64,000 nt of DNA from Alkaliphilus transvaalensis ATCC 700919 (GTDB taxonomy: Bacteria; Bacillota; Clostridia; Peptostreptococcales; Natronincolaceae). The translations under genes were made by a program, and so were the position numbers. This document shows positions 43,918-52,455 of the stretch, in pieces (position 1 is the stretch's first letter; each line of letters begins with the position of its first letter). Under the pieces are notes generated by a model. It saw nothing but the letters and a program-made list of their open reading frames with translations, was not told the DNA's origin and did no database searches. The stretch covers positions 1 to 64,000 of the forward strand of contig NZ_JHYF01000012.1 of assembly GCF_000621485.1 (NCBI RefSeq), given 5' to 3'.

Positions 43918-45846
43918 ATGAGCAAAAAACCCTACTATATTACAACTGCAATCGCCTATACATCGGGAAAGCCTCATATCGGTAATACCTATGAGATCAT
44001 TCTTGCTGATGCAATTGCCAGATTCAAGAGACAATTAGGATATGATGTGTTCTTTATGACAGGAACAGATGAACATGGGGAAAAAATTGAAACAAAAGCT
44101 AAAGAAGCTGGAAAAACACCAAAGGAGTTTGTTGATGAAGTGGCTGGAGAAATTAAATCTATCTTTGACTTAATGAATACCAGCTACGATAAATTTATGA
44201 GAACCACCGATGAAGATCATGAAGAACAAGTTCAAAAAATCTTTAAAAAGCTTTATGATCAAGGAGATATTTATAAAGACGAATATCATGGCTTATATTG
44301 TACCCCTTGTGAATCTTTTTGGACTGAGTCCCAATTAGTGGAAGGTAATTGTCCAGATTGCAACAGGCCTGTTGTGGAAGCGAAGGAAGAAGCTTATTTC
44401 TTAAAGCTAAGTAAATATCAAGACCGATTAATGAAACATATTGAAGAAAATCCAGAATTCATACAGCCTGAATCTAGAAAAAACGAGATGATCAATAATT
44501 TCCTAAAGCCAGGACTTCAGGATCTTTGTGTATCGAGAACCTCTTTTAAATGGGGAATACCGGTAACCTTTGATGAAAAACATGTGGTTTATGTTTGGAT
44601 TGATGCCCTATCTAATTACATTACTGGTATTGGATACGATGTAGATGGTAACCATGGCGAAAGGTATAATCGTTATTGGCCGGCAGATGTTCATTTAATT
44701 GGTAAGGATATCTTAAGGTTCCATACGATTTATTGGCCAATCCTTTTAATGGCGTTGGAGGTACCGCTACCAAAGCAAGTATTTGGACACCCATGGATGC
44801 TAGTTGGGGAAGGAAAAATGAGTAAATCTAAAGGTAATACCATCTATGCAGATGATTTAGCCAGACATTTTGGAATAGATGGCGTGAGGTATTATTCATT
44901 ACATGAAATGCCCTTCGCCTATGATGGAACCATCACATGGGAATTGGTAATAGAACGTTTTAATTCAGATCTTGTAAATATATTAGGAAACCTTGTCAAC
45001 AGGACGATTACAATGGTAAACAAGTATTTTAATGGTAAAATAGAAGTCCCAGTTGATGTAGAATCTGTAGACGATGAATTAATACAGTTGGCTTTAGCTA
45101 CTCCTAAAAAAGTAGAAGCCAAAATGGAGCAGCTTAAAGTTGCCGATGCCATTAGTGAGATTTTTACATTACTAAGAAGAAGCAACAAATATATTGATGA
45201 AACATTACCTTGGGTTTTAGGGAAAGATCCAGACAAGAAAGGTAGATTAGCAACTGTCCTATATAATTTGCTAGAATCTATAAGAATATCAGCAGTTTTA
45301 CTGCAGTCTTTCCTACCAGAAACGGCAGAAAAAATATTTAAACAACTGAATACTACTGAAACTAGCTGGGAAAGTCTTACTCAATTTAATGGTATTAAAG
45401 TGGGGGATCAAGTGAATCAGCCAGAAATTTTATTTGCTCGTATTGACGCAGAAAAGAAATTGAAGGAAATAGATGCTGAACAACCAAAAGCAGAAGAGAC
45501 AAAAGAAGTAGCACCCCTTAAAGAAGAAATTACAATTGATGATTTTGGCAAACTAGATTTACGGGCTGTAAGGGTTATTAAGGCTGAAAAACACCCGAAG
45601 GCAGATAGATTATTAGTGCTACAAGTGCAATTAGGGAACGAAGTGAGACAAGTGGTTTCTGGTATTGCATCTCATTATTCGCCAGATGATATGGTAGGAA
45701 AAACTGTCATTTTAGTGGCGAATCTTAAACCAGTAAAATTGAGGGGCGTTGAATCTCAAGGGATGATTTTAGCTGCTTCTGATGAAGATAAGCTAGTGTT
45801 AGGTACCCTTGATGGAGATATATTAAGTGGAACGCCAATAAGCTAG
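43918..45846 (+). CDS. metG: Methionyl-tRNA synthetase
   Basis: 642 residues. 'HIGN' (residues 20-23) and 'GKMSKSKGN' are the class I signatures. A single zinc knuckle 'CTPCESFW...GNCPDC' is present. The C-terminal ~110 residues ('DFGKLDLRAVRVIKAEKHPKADRLLVLQV') form the EMAP/Trbp111-like tRNA-binding domain. Preceded by AGGAGG and controlled by a methionine T-box. Followed 11 bp later by tatD, as in many Firmicutes. Confidence 0.96.
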   Translation: MSKKPYYITTAIAYTSGKPHIGNTYEIILADAIARFKRQLGYDVFFMTGTDEHGEKIETKAKEAGKTPKEFVDEVAGEIKSIFDLMNTSYDKFMRTTDEDHEEQVQKIFKKLYDQGDIYKDEYHGLYCTPCESFWTESQLVEGNCPDCNRPVVEAKEEAYFLKLSKYQDRLMKHIEENPEFIQPESRKNEMINNFLKPGLQDLCVSRTSFKWGIPVTFDEKHVVYVWIDALSNYITGIGYDVDGNHGERYNRYWPADVHLIGKDILRFHTIYWPILLMALEVPLPKQVFGHPWMLVGEGKMSKSKGNTIYADDLARHFGIDGVRYYSLHEMPFAYDGTITWELVIERFNSDLVNILGNLVNRTITMVNKYFNGKIEVPVDVESVDDELIQLALATPKKVEAKMEQLKVADAISEIFTLLRRSNKYIDETLPWVLGKDPDKKGRLATVLYNLLESIRISAVLLQSFLPETAEKIFKQLNTTETSWESLTQFNGIKVGDQVNQPEILFARIDAEKKLKEIDAEQPKAEETKEVAPLKEEITIDDFGKLDLRAVRVIKAEKHPKADRLLVLQVQLGNEVRQVVSGIASHYSPDDMVGKTVILVANLKPVKLRGVESQGMILAASDEDKLVLGTLDGDILSGTPIS

Positions 45847-45857
45847 GAGGAATGTAA

Positions 45858-46625
45858 ATGTTATTTGATAGTCACGCCCACCTAGATGATTCACGATTTG
45901 ACCGAGATCGTGACGCAGTAATAAGAGCAGCAAAAGAAAGCGGTCTACAGTATATTCTTAATGCAGGGGCAAGTCTTACTACTTCAGTTAAAGCAGTTAA
46001 TCTTTCAGAGAAATATGAAATGATATATGCAGCAGTAGGAGTCCATCCCCATGATGTAAAAGATATGGATGAGGATACAATAGAAGTGTTAAAGTCTCTA
46101 ACCAACAAGAAAAAGGTAGTTGCAGTTGGCGAAATAGGTTTAGACTATTATTATAATCACTCTCCAAAGGAAGAACAACGAAAATGGTTTAAAAGACAAA
46201 TAGAACTAGCTAAAGAAGTTAATTTGCCAATCATTATCCATGATCGTGATGCAAATCAAGAGACTTTTGACATATTGAAACAGCACCAAGTAGGAGACAT
46301 TGGCTGTGTTATGCATTGCTATTCGGGAAGTGTAGAATTAGCTAAAGAATATATAAAAAGAGGAATTTATATTTCCATAGCTGGACCATTAACCTTCAAT
46401 AATGCTAAAAAAGTTCAGCAGGTTGCAAGAGAAATACCATTAGAATGGTTGTTGGTAGAAACAGATTGTCCCTATTTAACTCCAGTACCCTATAGAGGTA
46501 AAAGGAATGAATCTGCTTATGTAAGATATGTGGCAGAGGCAATTGCAGAAATTAAAGGAATATCTTTTGAAGAAGTGGCAGAAACAACGACTAAAAATGC
46601 TAAAAAACTTTTTAGAATAGAGTAA
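45858..46625 (+). CDS. tatD: TatD-family metal-dependent DNase
   Basis: 255 residues. 'FDSHAHLDDSRFD', 'GEIGLDYYY', 'IIHDRDANQET', 'MHCYSGS' and 'LVETDCPYLTP' carry the metal-binding His, Glu and Asp residues of the TatD/YabD family. It is thought to act as a 3'-5' exonuclease or DNA-repair nuclease. AGGAGG upstream; likely co-transcribed with metG. Confidence 0.93.
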   Translation: MLFDSHAHLDDSRFDRDRDAVIRAAKESGLQYILNAGASLTTSVKAVNLSEKYEMIYAAVGVHPHDVKDMDEDTIEVLKSLTNKKKVVAVGEIGLDYYYNHSPKEEQRKWFKRQIELAKEVNLPIIIHDRDANQETFDILKQHQVGDIGCVMHCYSGSVELAKEYIKRGIYISIAGPLTFNNAKKVQQVAREIPLEWLLVETDCPYLTPVPYRGKRNESAYVRYVAEAIAEIKGISFEEVAETTTKNAKKLFRIE

Positions 46626-46632
46626 TTTTTAT

Positions 46633-46663
46633 GAACCGAAAAATATTTTCGGTTCTTTTTTTT
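46633..46663 (+). terminator. Rho-independent terminator of metG-tatD
   Basis: GAACCGAAAA and TTTTCGGTTC form a 10-bp stem followed by TTTTTTTT. Confidence 0.9.
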
Positions 46664-46734
46664 GAAAACTCTAAAAAAAAACTAAGAAACTACCGATAAA
46701 ATTATAAGGCTATGCGATAAGTTTAAGGGGGTTG

Positions 46735-47898
46735 ATGAGGGTGACGGTTTTATGGAAGCGTGAGTATAGGGAGATATCTGTAGACAGTTTAATTGAAGGA
46801 ATGGAAATTTATGATGATGTTATTAATCGATTTGGAAATGTTCTAGTTCCTGCTAAGACTAAGGTAGTCGATCTTATTAAAATAAAGAACTTACTAGAGC
46901 AGCATGATGTTAGATATATTAAGGTTAATGTATCTGAAGAGGAAAACCAAGAGGACCTTGACACAATAGATTTAGATGAAATAGAAGAAAACGATGATTT
47001 TTCTAAAATAGAAGAGCAATTAAATGAAATTAAATATAAAGAAAAAATAAAAAGCTTTAGAGAAGACTTCAAAGAGAATCAAGTTAAGTTACAAAAGGAT
47101 TTTGAAGGTATTTTAAAGGGTGAAGTGATAGGAAAAGATAAAATTAAAGATAACATTGATAAGACATTAGCTGCATTTAAGGGAAACATAAATGCTTTTC
47201 AATTACTTGAGCAGATGAGGGACTTAGATGACACTACATATGCCCATAGCCAGAACGTGACGGTAATTTCCTATAATATAGGAAAATGGTTAGATTTAAA
47301 CGAAGGGAAGCTACAATCTTTGGTCACTGCGGCGTTACTAGCAGATTTAGGTAAAATGAAGGTGCCAAAAGAGCTACTAAATAAGGCTGGTAAGCTTACC
47401 TACGATGAAACGCTAGAGTGTCAGAAACACGTTATTGAGAGTCATGAATTGATTAAAAACTATAGTTTTGTAACAGAAGATGTTAAGCAAGCTGTTTTGC
47501 TTCACCATGAAAGAATGGACGGCAGTGGATATCCATTAGGGCTTAAGGGAAATAAAATCCCACTACTAGCAAGGATTATAGCAATTGCAGATGTTTATAA
47601 TGCCCTAACATCCAATCGTTCTTACCGTAAAAAGATGTCTCCTTTTGAAGCCATTAAGACATTAGAAACAGAATACTTAGATAAGCTAGACTCTAAAATT
47701 TTGTATATATTTCTTAATCGCATAGGGAACTGCTTTATAGGACAGAAGGTTAAATTAAGTGATGAGCAATTAGCAGAGATTGTATATGTAGCAAAACAAA
47801 ATATATACAAACCAGTGGTTAAATTACAGACTTCAGGAGAACTACTTGATTTAGGTCTCCCTCAGAATGCAGGAATCTATATAATAGATTTTGTATAG
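46735..47898 (+). CDS. HD-GYP-like protein with degenerate HD dyad
   Basis: 387 residues from ATG 46735; GTG 46741 has better spacing from GGGGG and may be the real start. Residues ~1-140 are a charged, partly coiled-coil region. The C-terminal part is an HD-GYP domain: 'AHSQNVTVISYNIGKWLDL', 'LHHERMDGSGYPLGLKGNKIP' and 'ARIIAIADVYNALTSNRSYR'. The metal-binding HD of the usual 'LLHDIGK' is 'LLADLGK' here (Ala203), and 'DVYDAL' reads 'DVYNAL'. Cyclic-di-GMP hydrolysis is therefore doubtful; a sensing or protein-contact role is possible. Confidence 0.85.
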   Translation: MRVTVLWKREYREISVDSLIEGMEIYDDVINRFGNVLVPAKTKVVDLIKIKNLLEQHDVRYIKVNVSEEENQEDLDTIDLDEIEENDDFSKIEEQLNEIKYKEKIKSFREDFKENQVKLQKDFEGILKGEVIGKDKIKDNIDKTLAAFKGNINAFQLLEQMRDLDDTTYAHSQNVTVISYNIGKWLDLNEGKLQSLVTAALLADLGKMKVPKELLNKAGKLTYDETLECQKHVIESHELIKNYSFVTEDVKQAVLLHHERMDGSGYPLGLKGNKIPLLARIIAIADVYNALTSNRSYRKKMSPFEAIKTLETEYLDKLDSKILYIFLNRIGNCFIGQKVKLSDEQLAEIVYVAKQNIYKPVVKLQTSGELLDLGLPQNAGIYIIDFV

Positions 47899-47932
47899 GA
47901 GAAGAAACGATAATTGTGAATAAGATCAATAC

Positions 47933-47966
47933 AAGGGGCTGTCTCAAATTGACAGCCCCTTATATT
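47933..47966. terminator. Bidirectional terminator
   Basis: AAGGGGCTGTC and GACAGCCCCTT form an 11-bp stem with a 7-nt loop between convergent genes. Confidence 0.88.
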
Positions 47967-47968
47967 AT

Positions 47969-49273
47969 TTAAGGTGTATAGAATTTTTGTGTGAAGTAAT
48001 TATTAAATTTGGCATTGCTACCTCCAAACCATACGCCAACACCAAGTTTTTCGTAATTACCCAAGAGGGCCTTACGGTGACCTATCGAGTTCATCCAACC
48101 TTCATGGGCGTATATAGGGTTTTGTTGACCAGCAGCTAGATTTTCTCCTGCCGAACGATATCTAATTCCTTCCTGCTTCATACGATCAAAAGGGCTTTCT
48201 CCTTTTAAATTGATATGATCAAAGAAACGATGATCAGCCATATCTTTACTGTGCTTAGTAGCGGCACTTGAGGCAACTTCAGACCATTCAAAGGGTTTAA
48301 GTCCTTCTCTAACTCTTAGGGCGTTGGCTAAATCAAAAACCTGTTTTTCAAAAGCCTCTTTTAGCTCTATTGAAGAATTTAAATGTCTAAGATAGCTTTC
48401 TTCTACATCTTTATCAATAATAAGAATAGAACTTACTTCATTACCCTTATGGAGGTCATAAAAAATAGTTACATAGGAACTACCTAAATGGAAAACTTCG
48501 TACTCTGTTCCTTCTTCAAAAGGAGGAAACAAGTACTTGGTGTTTCCTTTCACGATCCCATCTAAGGGTTGAGATAGAGAGGAAGTTATCATTTCTTTAT
48601 TTGTTCCAACATTGATATTATATTTATTTTCCCATAGAGGTTGATTACTGTAGATGGCTACTACTTTATTATCCTGAATACCAAGCTGAAGATAGTCACG
48701 GTACTGATTATGAAATGTATACCACTGGAAACCATATTCACTAATCACAGTTCGTTGAGCCGATCCTAAAACTTTAGAAACATCCTCCAAACTAGAACCG
48801 ATGGTAATGTTTTTAACACTGAAATTACGATGGGCTTCTTCCTTTGAAATAAGGACAGTTTGATTTTTGCTATCCCAGTGAACATCTGCACCTAAACTTT
48901 CTGAAATAAAGCGAAAAGGAATGAAGGTTCGACCATTGATAATTTGTGCAGGTACATCTAAAGGAACAGATAGATCATTTTTGTATACTATAGCACTATC
49001 AATAGGCATAGTAACAATCGTATCATGGTTTTTTGCTGTAACAACTCTATTAGAAGCATCCCAAGAAACATTAGCACCTAAGGCCTCCATAACCGCCCTT
49101 ACAGGTACCAGAATACGATTATTAATCTTCACGGGAGGTTCATCTAACATGAGTTGTGTATTATTAACAAATATATTGATCACAGAGGACATATTTCCAT
49201 AAGAGATTAATGAAACAAAAGTGACAAGTAGAGCTAAGGAACAAAGGATTAAGAAAGTTTTTCTAAGTTTCAT
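47969..49273 (-). CDS. Exported CAP-domain protein with stalk domain
   Basis: 434 residues with a signal peptide (~1-26). Residues ~33-145 hold two stalk-type (copper amine oxidase N-terminal-like) motifs, 'ILVPVRAVMEALGANVSW' and 'FIPFRFISESLGADVHW'. Residues ~150-290 resemble the CAP-associated N-terminal domain ('ITIGSSLEDVSKVLG'). Residues ~310-434 are a CAP/SCP domain (YkwD-like) with 'HSKDMADHRFFDHINLKGESP', 'AGENLAAG' and 'GHRKALLGNYEKLGVG'. GGAGG upstream. Probably secreted or wall-associated; the biochemical role of such CAP proteins is unknown. Confidence 0.88.
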   Translation of the reverse strand: MKLRKTFLILCSLALLVTFVSLISYGNMSSVINIFVNNTQLMLDEPPVKINNRILVPVRAVMEALGANVSWDASNRVVTAKNHDTIVTMPIDSAIVYKNDLSVPLDVPAQIINGRTFIPFRFISESLGADVHWDSKNQTVLISKEEAHRNFSVKNITIGSSLEDVSKVLGSAQRTVISEYGFQWYTFHNQYRDYLQLGIQDNKVVAIYSNQPLWENKYNINVGTNKEMITSSLSQPLDGIVKGNTKYLFPPFEEGTEYEVFHLGSSYVTIFYDLHKGNEVSSILIIDKDVEESYLRHLNSSIELKEAFEKQVFDLANALRVREGLKPFEWSEVASSAATKHSKDMADHRFFDHINLKGESPFDRMKQEGIRYRSAGENLAAGQQNPIYAHEGWMNSIGHRKALLGNYEKLGVGVWFGGSNAKFNNYFTQKFYTP

Positions 49274-49724
49274 AAGATCCTCCTATATTTTTAGTTTTAA
49301 TCAATGATAGCATTATTTAAAGTCTATTCCAATAGTTGAGCTATAATGTAATAAAAATTTAATATACATTTATTTATACCTTCTTAAATGAATGTATAAT
49401 CAAATAGATACAAATTTCCCGGGAAATAGACAAAATAGCGTATCAATATATCCTACTGCAAGAATGAGAATTGTAAAATAAAATTAATTGAATATAATGG
49501 TAGAGATAAGGCAATAATGCCTAAAGAGTTGTCACTTAATTCCAATAAATACTAAAAAGGTTGACAAATATTTTTAATAGGTTAAAATAATAAAAATGAT
49601 GTTTCTTTCCAACTAGACTCAAAAGGGTTGAATTAGAAGTTTAATATTTCTAATTAAAAAGAACAAAATAAAGCTATTGTTTCAGGACAATAATTTTATT
49701 TATGGAGAACAGGAGGAAGTTTAA
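49274..49724. other. Divergent intergenic region
   Basis: 451 bp without a credible gene. It carries a strong promoter towards yabE (separate entry) and presumably the CAP-gene promoter on the minus strand. A short ATTTCCCGGGAAAT palindrome lies at about 49415-49428. Confidence 0.6.
49561..49588 (+). promoter_or_regulatory. Vegetative promoter upstream of the yabE-like gene
   Basis: TTGACA, a 16-nt spacer, and TAAAAT, about 136 bp before the ATG. Confidence 0.55.
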
Positions 49725-50759
49725 ATGGATAGTAACCTGAGCAATAAGGTGACCCTAAAAGGGAAAATCTTAATTGCCGTGATTACGTTAATGTTTTTAA
49801 TTAGCGGAATAACCTATATGTCTTTACAAAAGACTGTGGTTATAGCCTACGATGGACAGGAAGTGGAAGTGAAAACCCTTTCTAATACTGTTGAAGCCAT
49901 ACTTAAAAGACAAGGCATAGAATTAGAGCCCGAAGACAAAATAACCCCAGGACTACAGGATAAAATAACAGATGGCAGTAGAATCACTGTCCACAGATCT
50001 TTTGAGATACAACTTGTGGATAGTGGCGAAGAGAGAATTATCAAAACCGCAGAGTCTAAGGTTGAAGATTTACTTAATTCTCTAGAAATACAACTAGAGG
50101 AACAAGACATGATTCAACCCGCCCTTGATACACCTTTAAGAAAAGGAGAAGTTATAACAATTACAAGAGTTATGGAAGAATTTCTAGTGGAAGAACATGT
50201 AATCCCTTTTCAATCTGTAATTAAGTATAATGACTCTCTTGATTATGGAACCACTAAAACGGTTCAGGAAGGAAAATCAGGGTTAAAAGAAGTAAAGTTT
50301 AAATTAATCTACGAAGATGGCATAGAGGTTGCCAGAGAAGTTGTAGATGAAATAATCCATGAGAATGCAGCTAATGAGATAATTGAAAAGGGAACACTGA
50401 ATTTTGTAGTTACCTCCAGGGGAGAGACAGCTAGGTATCGTAAAGCCATCACCATGTCTGCAAGTGCATACGATGCTGGCTACGAAAGTACAGGTAAAAG
50501 GCCTGGTGATCCCTATTATGGAGTAACTGCCAGTGGTACTCAGGTCAGACCTGGAGTAGTAGCTGTCGACCCAAGGGTAATTCCCTTAGGAACGAAACTC
50601 TATATTGAATCATTAGATGGGATGCCTAGTTATGGCTACGCTGTAGCAGAAGATACAGGTGGAGCCATTAGAGGAAATAAAATCGACCTATATTTCGAAA
50701 ACAGAAGTGATGCATTGAGGTTTGGAAGAAGAAACGTAAAAGTATATATTCTCGAATAG
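49725..50759 (+). CDS. yabE: YabE-like cell-wall protein: DUF348, G5 and 3D domains
   Basis: 344 residues. A signal anchor (residues ~13-33) is followed by two DUF348 repeats ('VVIAYDGQEVEVKTLSNTVE' and 'FEIQLVDSGEERIIKTAESK'), a G5-like segment ('ESVIKYNDSLDYGTTKTVQ'-type, ~160-230), and a C-terminal 3D domain with the namesake aspartates ('AVDPRVIPLGTKLYIE' and 'EDTGGAIRGNKIDLYF'). It resembles resuscitation-promoting-factor-like wall enzymes (lytic transglycosylase fold). Position before rnmV matches yabE. Own terminator. Confidence 0.9.
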   Translation: MDSNLSNKVTLKGKILIAVITLMFLISGITYMSLQKTVVIAYDGQEVEVKTLSNTVEAILKRQGIELEPEDKITPGLQDKITDGSRITVHRSFEIQLVDSGEERIIKTAESKVEDLLNSLEIQLEEQDMIQPALDTPLRKGEVITITRVMEEFLVEEHVIPFQSVIKYNDSLDYGTTKTVQEGKSGLKEVKFKLIYEDGIEVAREVVDEIIHENAANEIIEKGTLNFVVTSRGETARYRKAITMSASAYDAGYESTGKRPGDPYYGVTASGTQVRPGVVAVDPRVIPLGTKLYIESLDGMPSYGYAVAEDTGGAIRGNKIDLYFENRSDALRFGRRNVKVYILE

Positions 50760-50787
50760 ATCAGAGACTTCTCTGATCTGTTTTTTT
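50758..50787 (+). terminator. Rho-independent terminator
   Basis: AGATCAGAGA and TCTCTGATCT form a 10-bp stem that begins in the stop codon; GTTTTTTT follows. Confidence 0.9.
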
Positions 50788-50898
50788 GAATTAAATTCTC
50801 TATTAAAATCTTTATGAGTTATTAATACATGCAAATCATGGTATACTATTTTCAGAGGGGTTACTTGACTATGGGTTGTGATTATCAAAGGAGGACAA

Positions 50899-51450
50899 AT
50901 GATAAAAGAAATTATTGTAGTAGAAGGAAGAGACGATGTAACTGCAGTAAAAAGAGCAGTTGATGCTGAAATGATTACCACCGGAGGTTTTGCTTTACCA
51001 CCTTCTGTAATCAAGCGAATAGAGACGGCTGTGAAAAAAAGGGGTGTAATTATTTTTACAGATCCTGATTTTGCCGGAGAAAAAATAAGAAAAACCATTT
51101 CTTCAAAAGTACCTGGTTGTAAACATGCCTTTTTACCCAGAGAAGAAGCCACAAAAAATGGTGATATTGGAATTGAAAATGCCTCACCTACAAGTATCAT
51201 AGCAGCGTTAGAAAAGGTCCGTTGCCAATCGATTGAAAAGAGGGCAGAATTTAGTCAAAAAGATCTTATTGTTAATGGGTTAATTGGTGATGAAGGGGCG
51301 TCTGAGAAGAGAGATCAGCTTGGAAAAGTACTAGGCATTGGTTATGGAAATGCCAAACAATTTTTAAATCGTCTAAATCACTATGGTGTCACGAGAGAAG
51401 AATTTGAGGCAGCACTAAATACTTTAAAAAGTAGGGATGAAAATGAATAA
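50899..51450 (+). CDS. rnmV: Ribonuclease M5 (5S rRNA maturase)
   Basis: 183 residues from ATG 50899 with AAAGGAGGA upstream; a GTG at 50878 precedes that site. TOPRIM domain with 'IIVVEGRDDVTAVKRA' (catalytic Glu) and 'IIFTDPDFAGEKIRK' (DxD). The C-terminal DUF4093-like region follows. It cleaves the 5S rRNA precursor. It overlaps rsmA by 8 bp, the usual order. Confidence 0.95.
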   Translation: MIKEIIVVEGRDDVTAVKRAVDAEMITTGGFALPPSVIKRIETAVKKRGVIIFTDPDFAGEKIRKTISSKVPGCKHAFLPREEATKNGDIGIENASPTSIIAALEKVRCQSIEKRAEFSQKDLIVNGLIGDEGASEKRDQLGKVLGIGYGNAKQFLNRLNHYGVTREEFEAALNTLKSRDENE

Positions 51451-52306
51451 GATAGCTACTCCTAAAAATACTAAAGAAATGGTAGAAAAACATGGGTTCC
51501 ATTTCTCCAAGAGTTTAGGACAAAACTTTTTAATAGATTACAATATAATAGAAAAAATTATTCAGGGTTCTAATATAACGAAAGAAATAAATGTTATTGA
51601 AGTAGGTCCAGGTATTGGAAGCTTAACCCAAGGATTATCGGAGGCAGCAAAAAAAGTAGTAGCGGTAGAAATAGATAAAAAACTGATTCCTATGTTGGCA
51701 GATACTTTAAAGGGATATGAAAATACAAAAGTTATTAATGAAGACATATTAAAAATTGATCTTCACCAATTAATAGCAGAAGAGTTTGATGGTGGAGATA
51801 TTAAAGTAATAGGTAATTTACCCTATTATATAACCACACCTATTATTATGAGATTTTTAGAAGAAAAGGTACCAATACAGTCAATAACAATTATGATACA
51901 AAAAGAAGTTGCTGATCGGATGAATGCAAAGCCTGGTAAAAAAGATTATGGCGCATTATCTGTAGCTGTTCAATACTATTGTACAACAGAAATTATTACA
52001 ATAGTTCCACCGTCAGTATTTATACCTCAACCGAAGGTAGATTCTAGTGTGATAAAATTAAATCGGTTAGAAGAACCAAAGGTAAAGGTGGCTAGTGAAA
52101 AACTGTTTTTTGGTGTTGTGAAGGATGCCTTTGGAAAAAGAAGAAAGACATTATTAAATGCTTTAAGTAGTGGAGACCTACAATTAAATAAAGATATGGT
52201 TAGAGAAACCCTTAAAGAATGCAGTATTGATGAAAAAAGAAGAGGAGAAACCCTTTCCATAGAAGAGTTTGCCGCTATTACTAATAGGTTTGCTGAAAAA
52301 ATATAA
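51443..52306 (+). CDS. rsmA: 16S rRNA adenine(1518/1519)-N6 dimethyltransferase
   Basis: 287 residues from ATG 51443 (ATG 51437 lies closer to the AGGG site). 'FHFSKSLGQNFLIDYNII', motif I 'VIEVGPGIGSLTQGL', 'VIGNLPYYITTPI' (NLPY) and the C-terminal 'FGKRRKTLLNAL' are RsmA/KsgA signatures. It dimethylates two adenines in helix 45. Lack of this enzyme gives kasugamycin resistance in well-studied bacteria. Confidence 0.95.
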   Translation: MNKIATPKNTKEMVEKHGFHFSKSLGQNFLIDYNIIEKIIQGSNITKEINVIEVGPGIGSLTQGLSEAAKKVVAVEIDKKLIPMLADTLKGYENTKVINEDILKIDLHQLIAEEFDGGDIKVIGNLPYYITTPIIMRFLEEKVPIQSITIMIQKEVADRMNAKPGKKDYGALSVAVQYYCTTEIITIVPPSVFIPQPKVDSSVIKLNRLEEPKVKVASEKLFFGVVKDAFGKRRKTLLNALSSGDLQLNKDMVRETLKECSIDEKRRGETLSIEEFAAITNRFAEKI

Positions 52307-52310
52307 GCGT

Positions 52311-52343
52311 TAAACACCGTTTTCAATTAGAGAACGGTGTTTA
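52311..52343 (+). terminator. Rho-independent terminator of rnmV-rsmA
   Basis: AAACACCGTTTTC pairs with GAGAACGGTGTTT over 13 bp (one G-T) around a 5-nt loop, then ATTGTTAT. Confidence 0.8.
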
Positions 52344-52455
52344 TTGTTATCAGAATAATTATATGGAAACAATCTGTAAACAATTTAGTGTCCTTAACAT
52401 ATATTAATACAGAACTATGTTTTTGTAAGGAAATATTGTGTTAAGGGGGGAAAAT

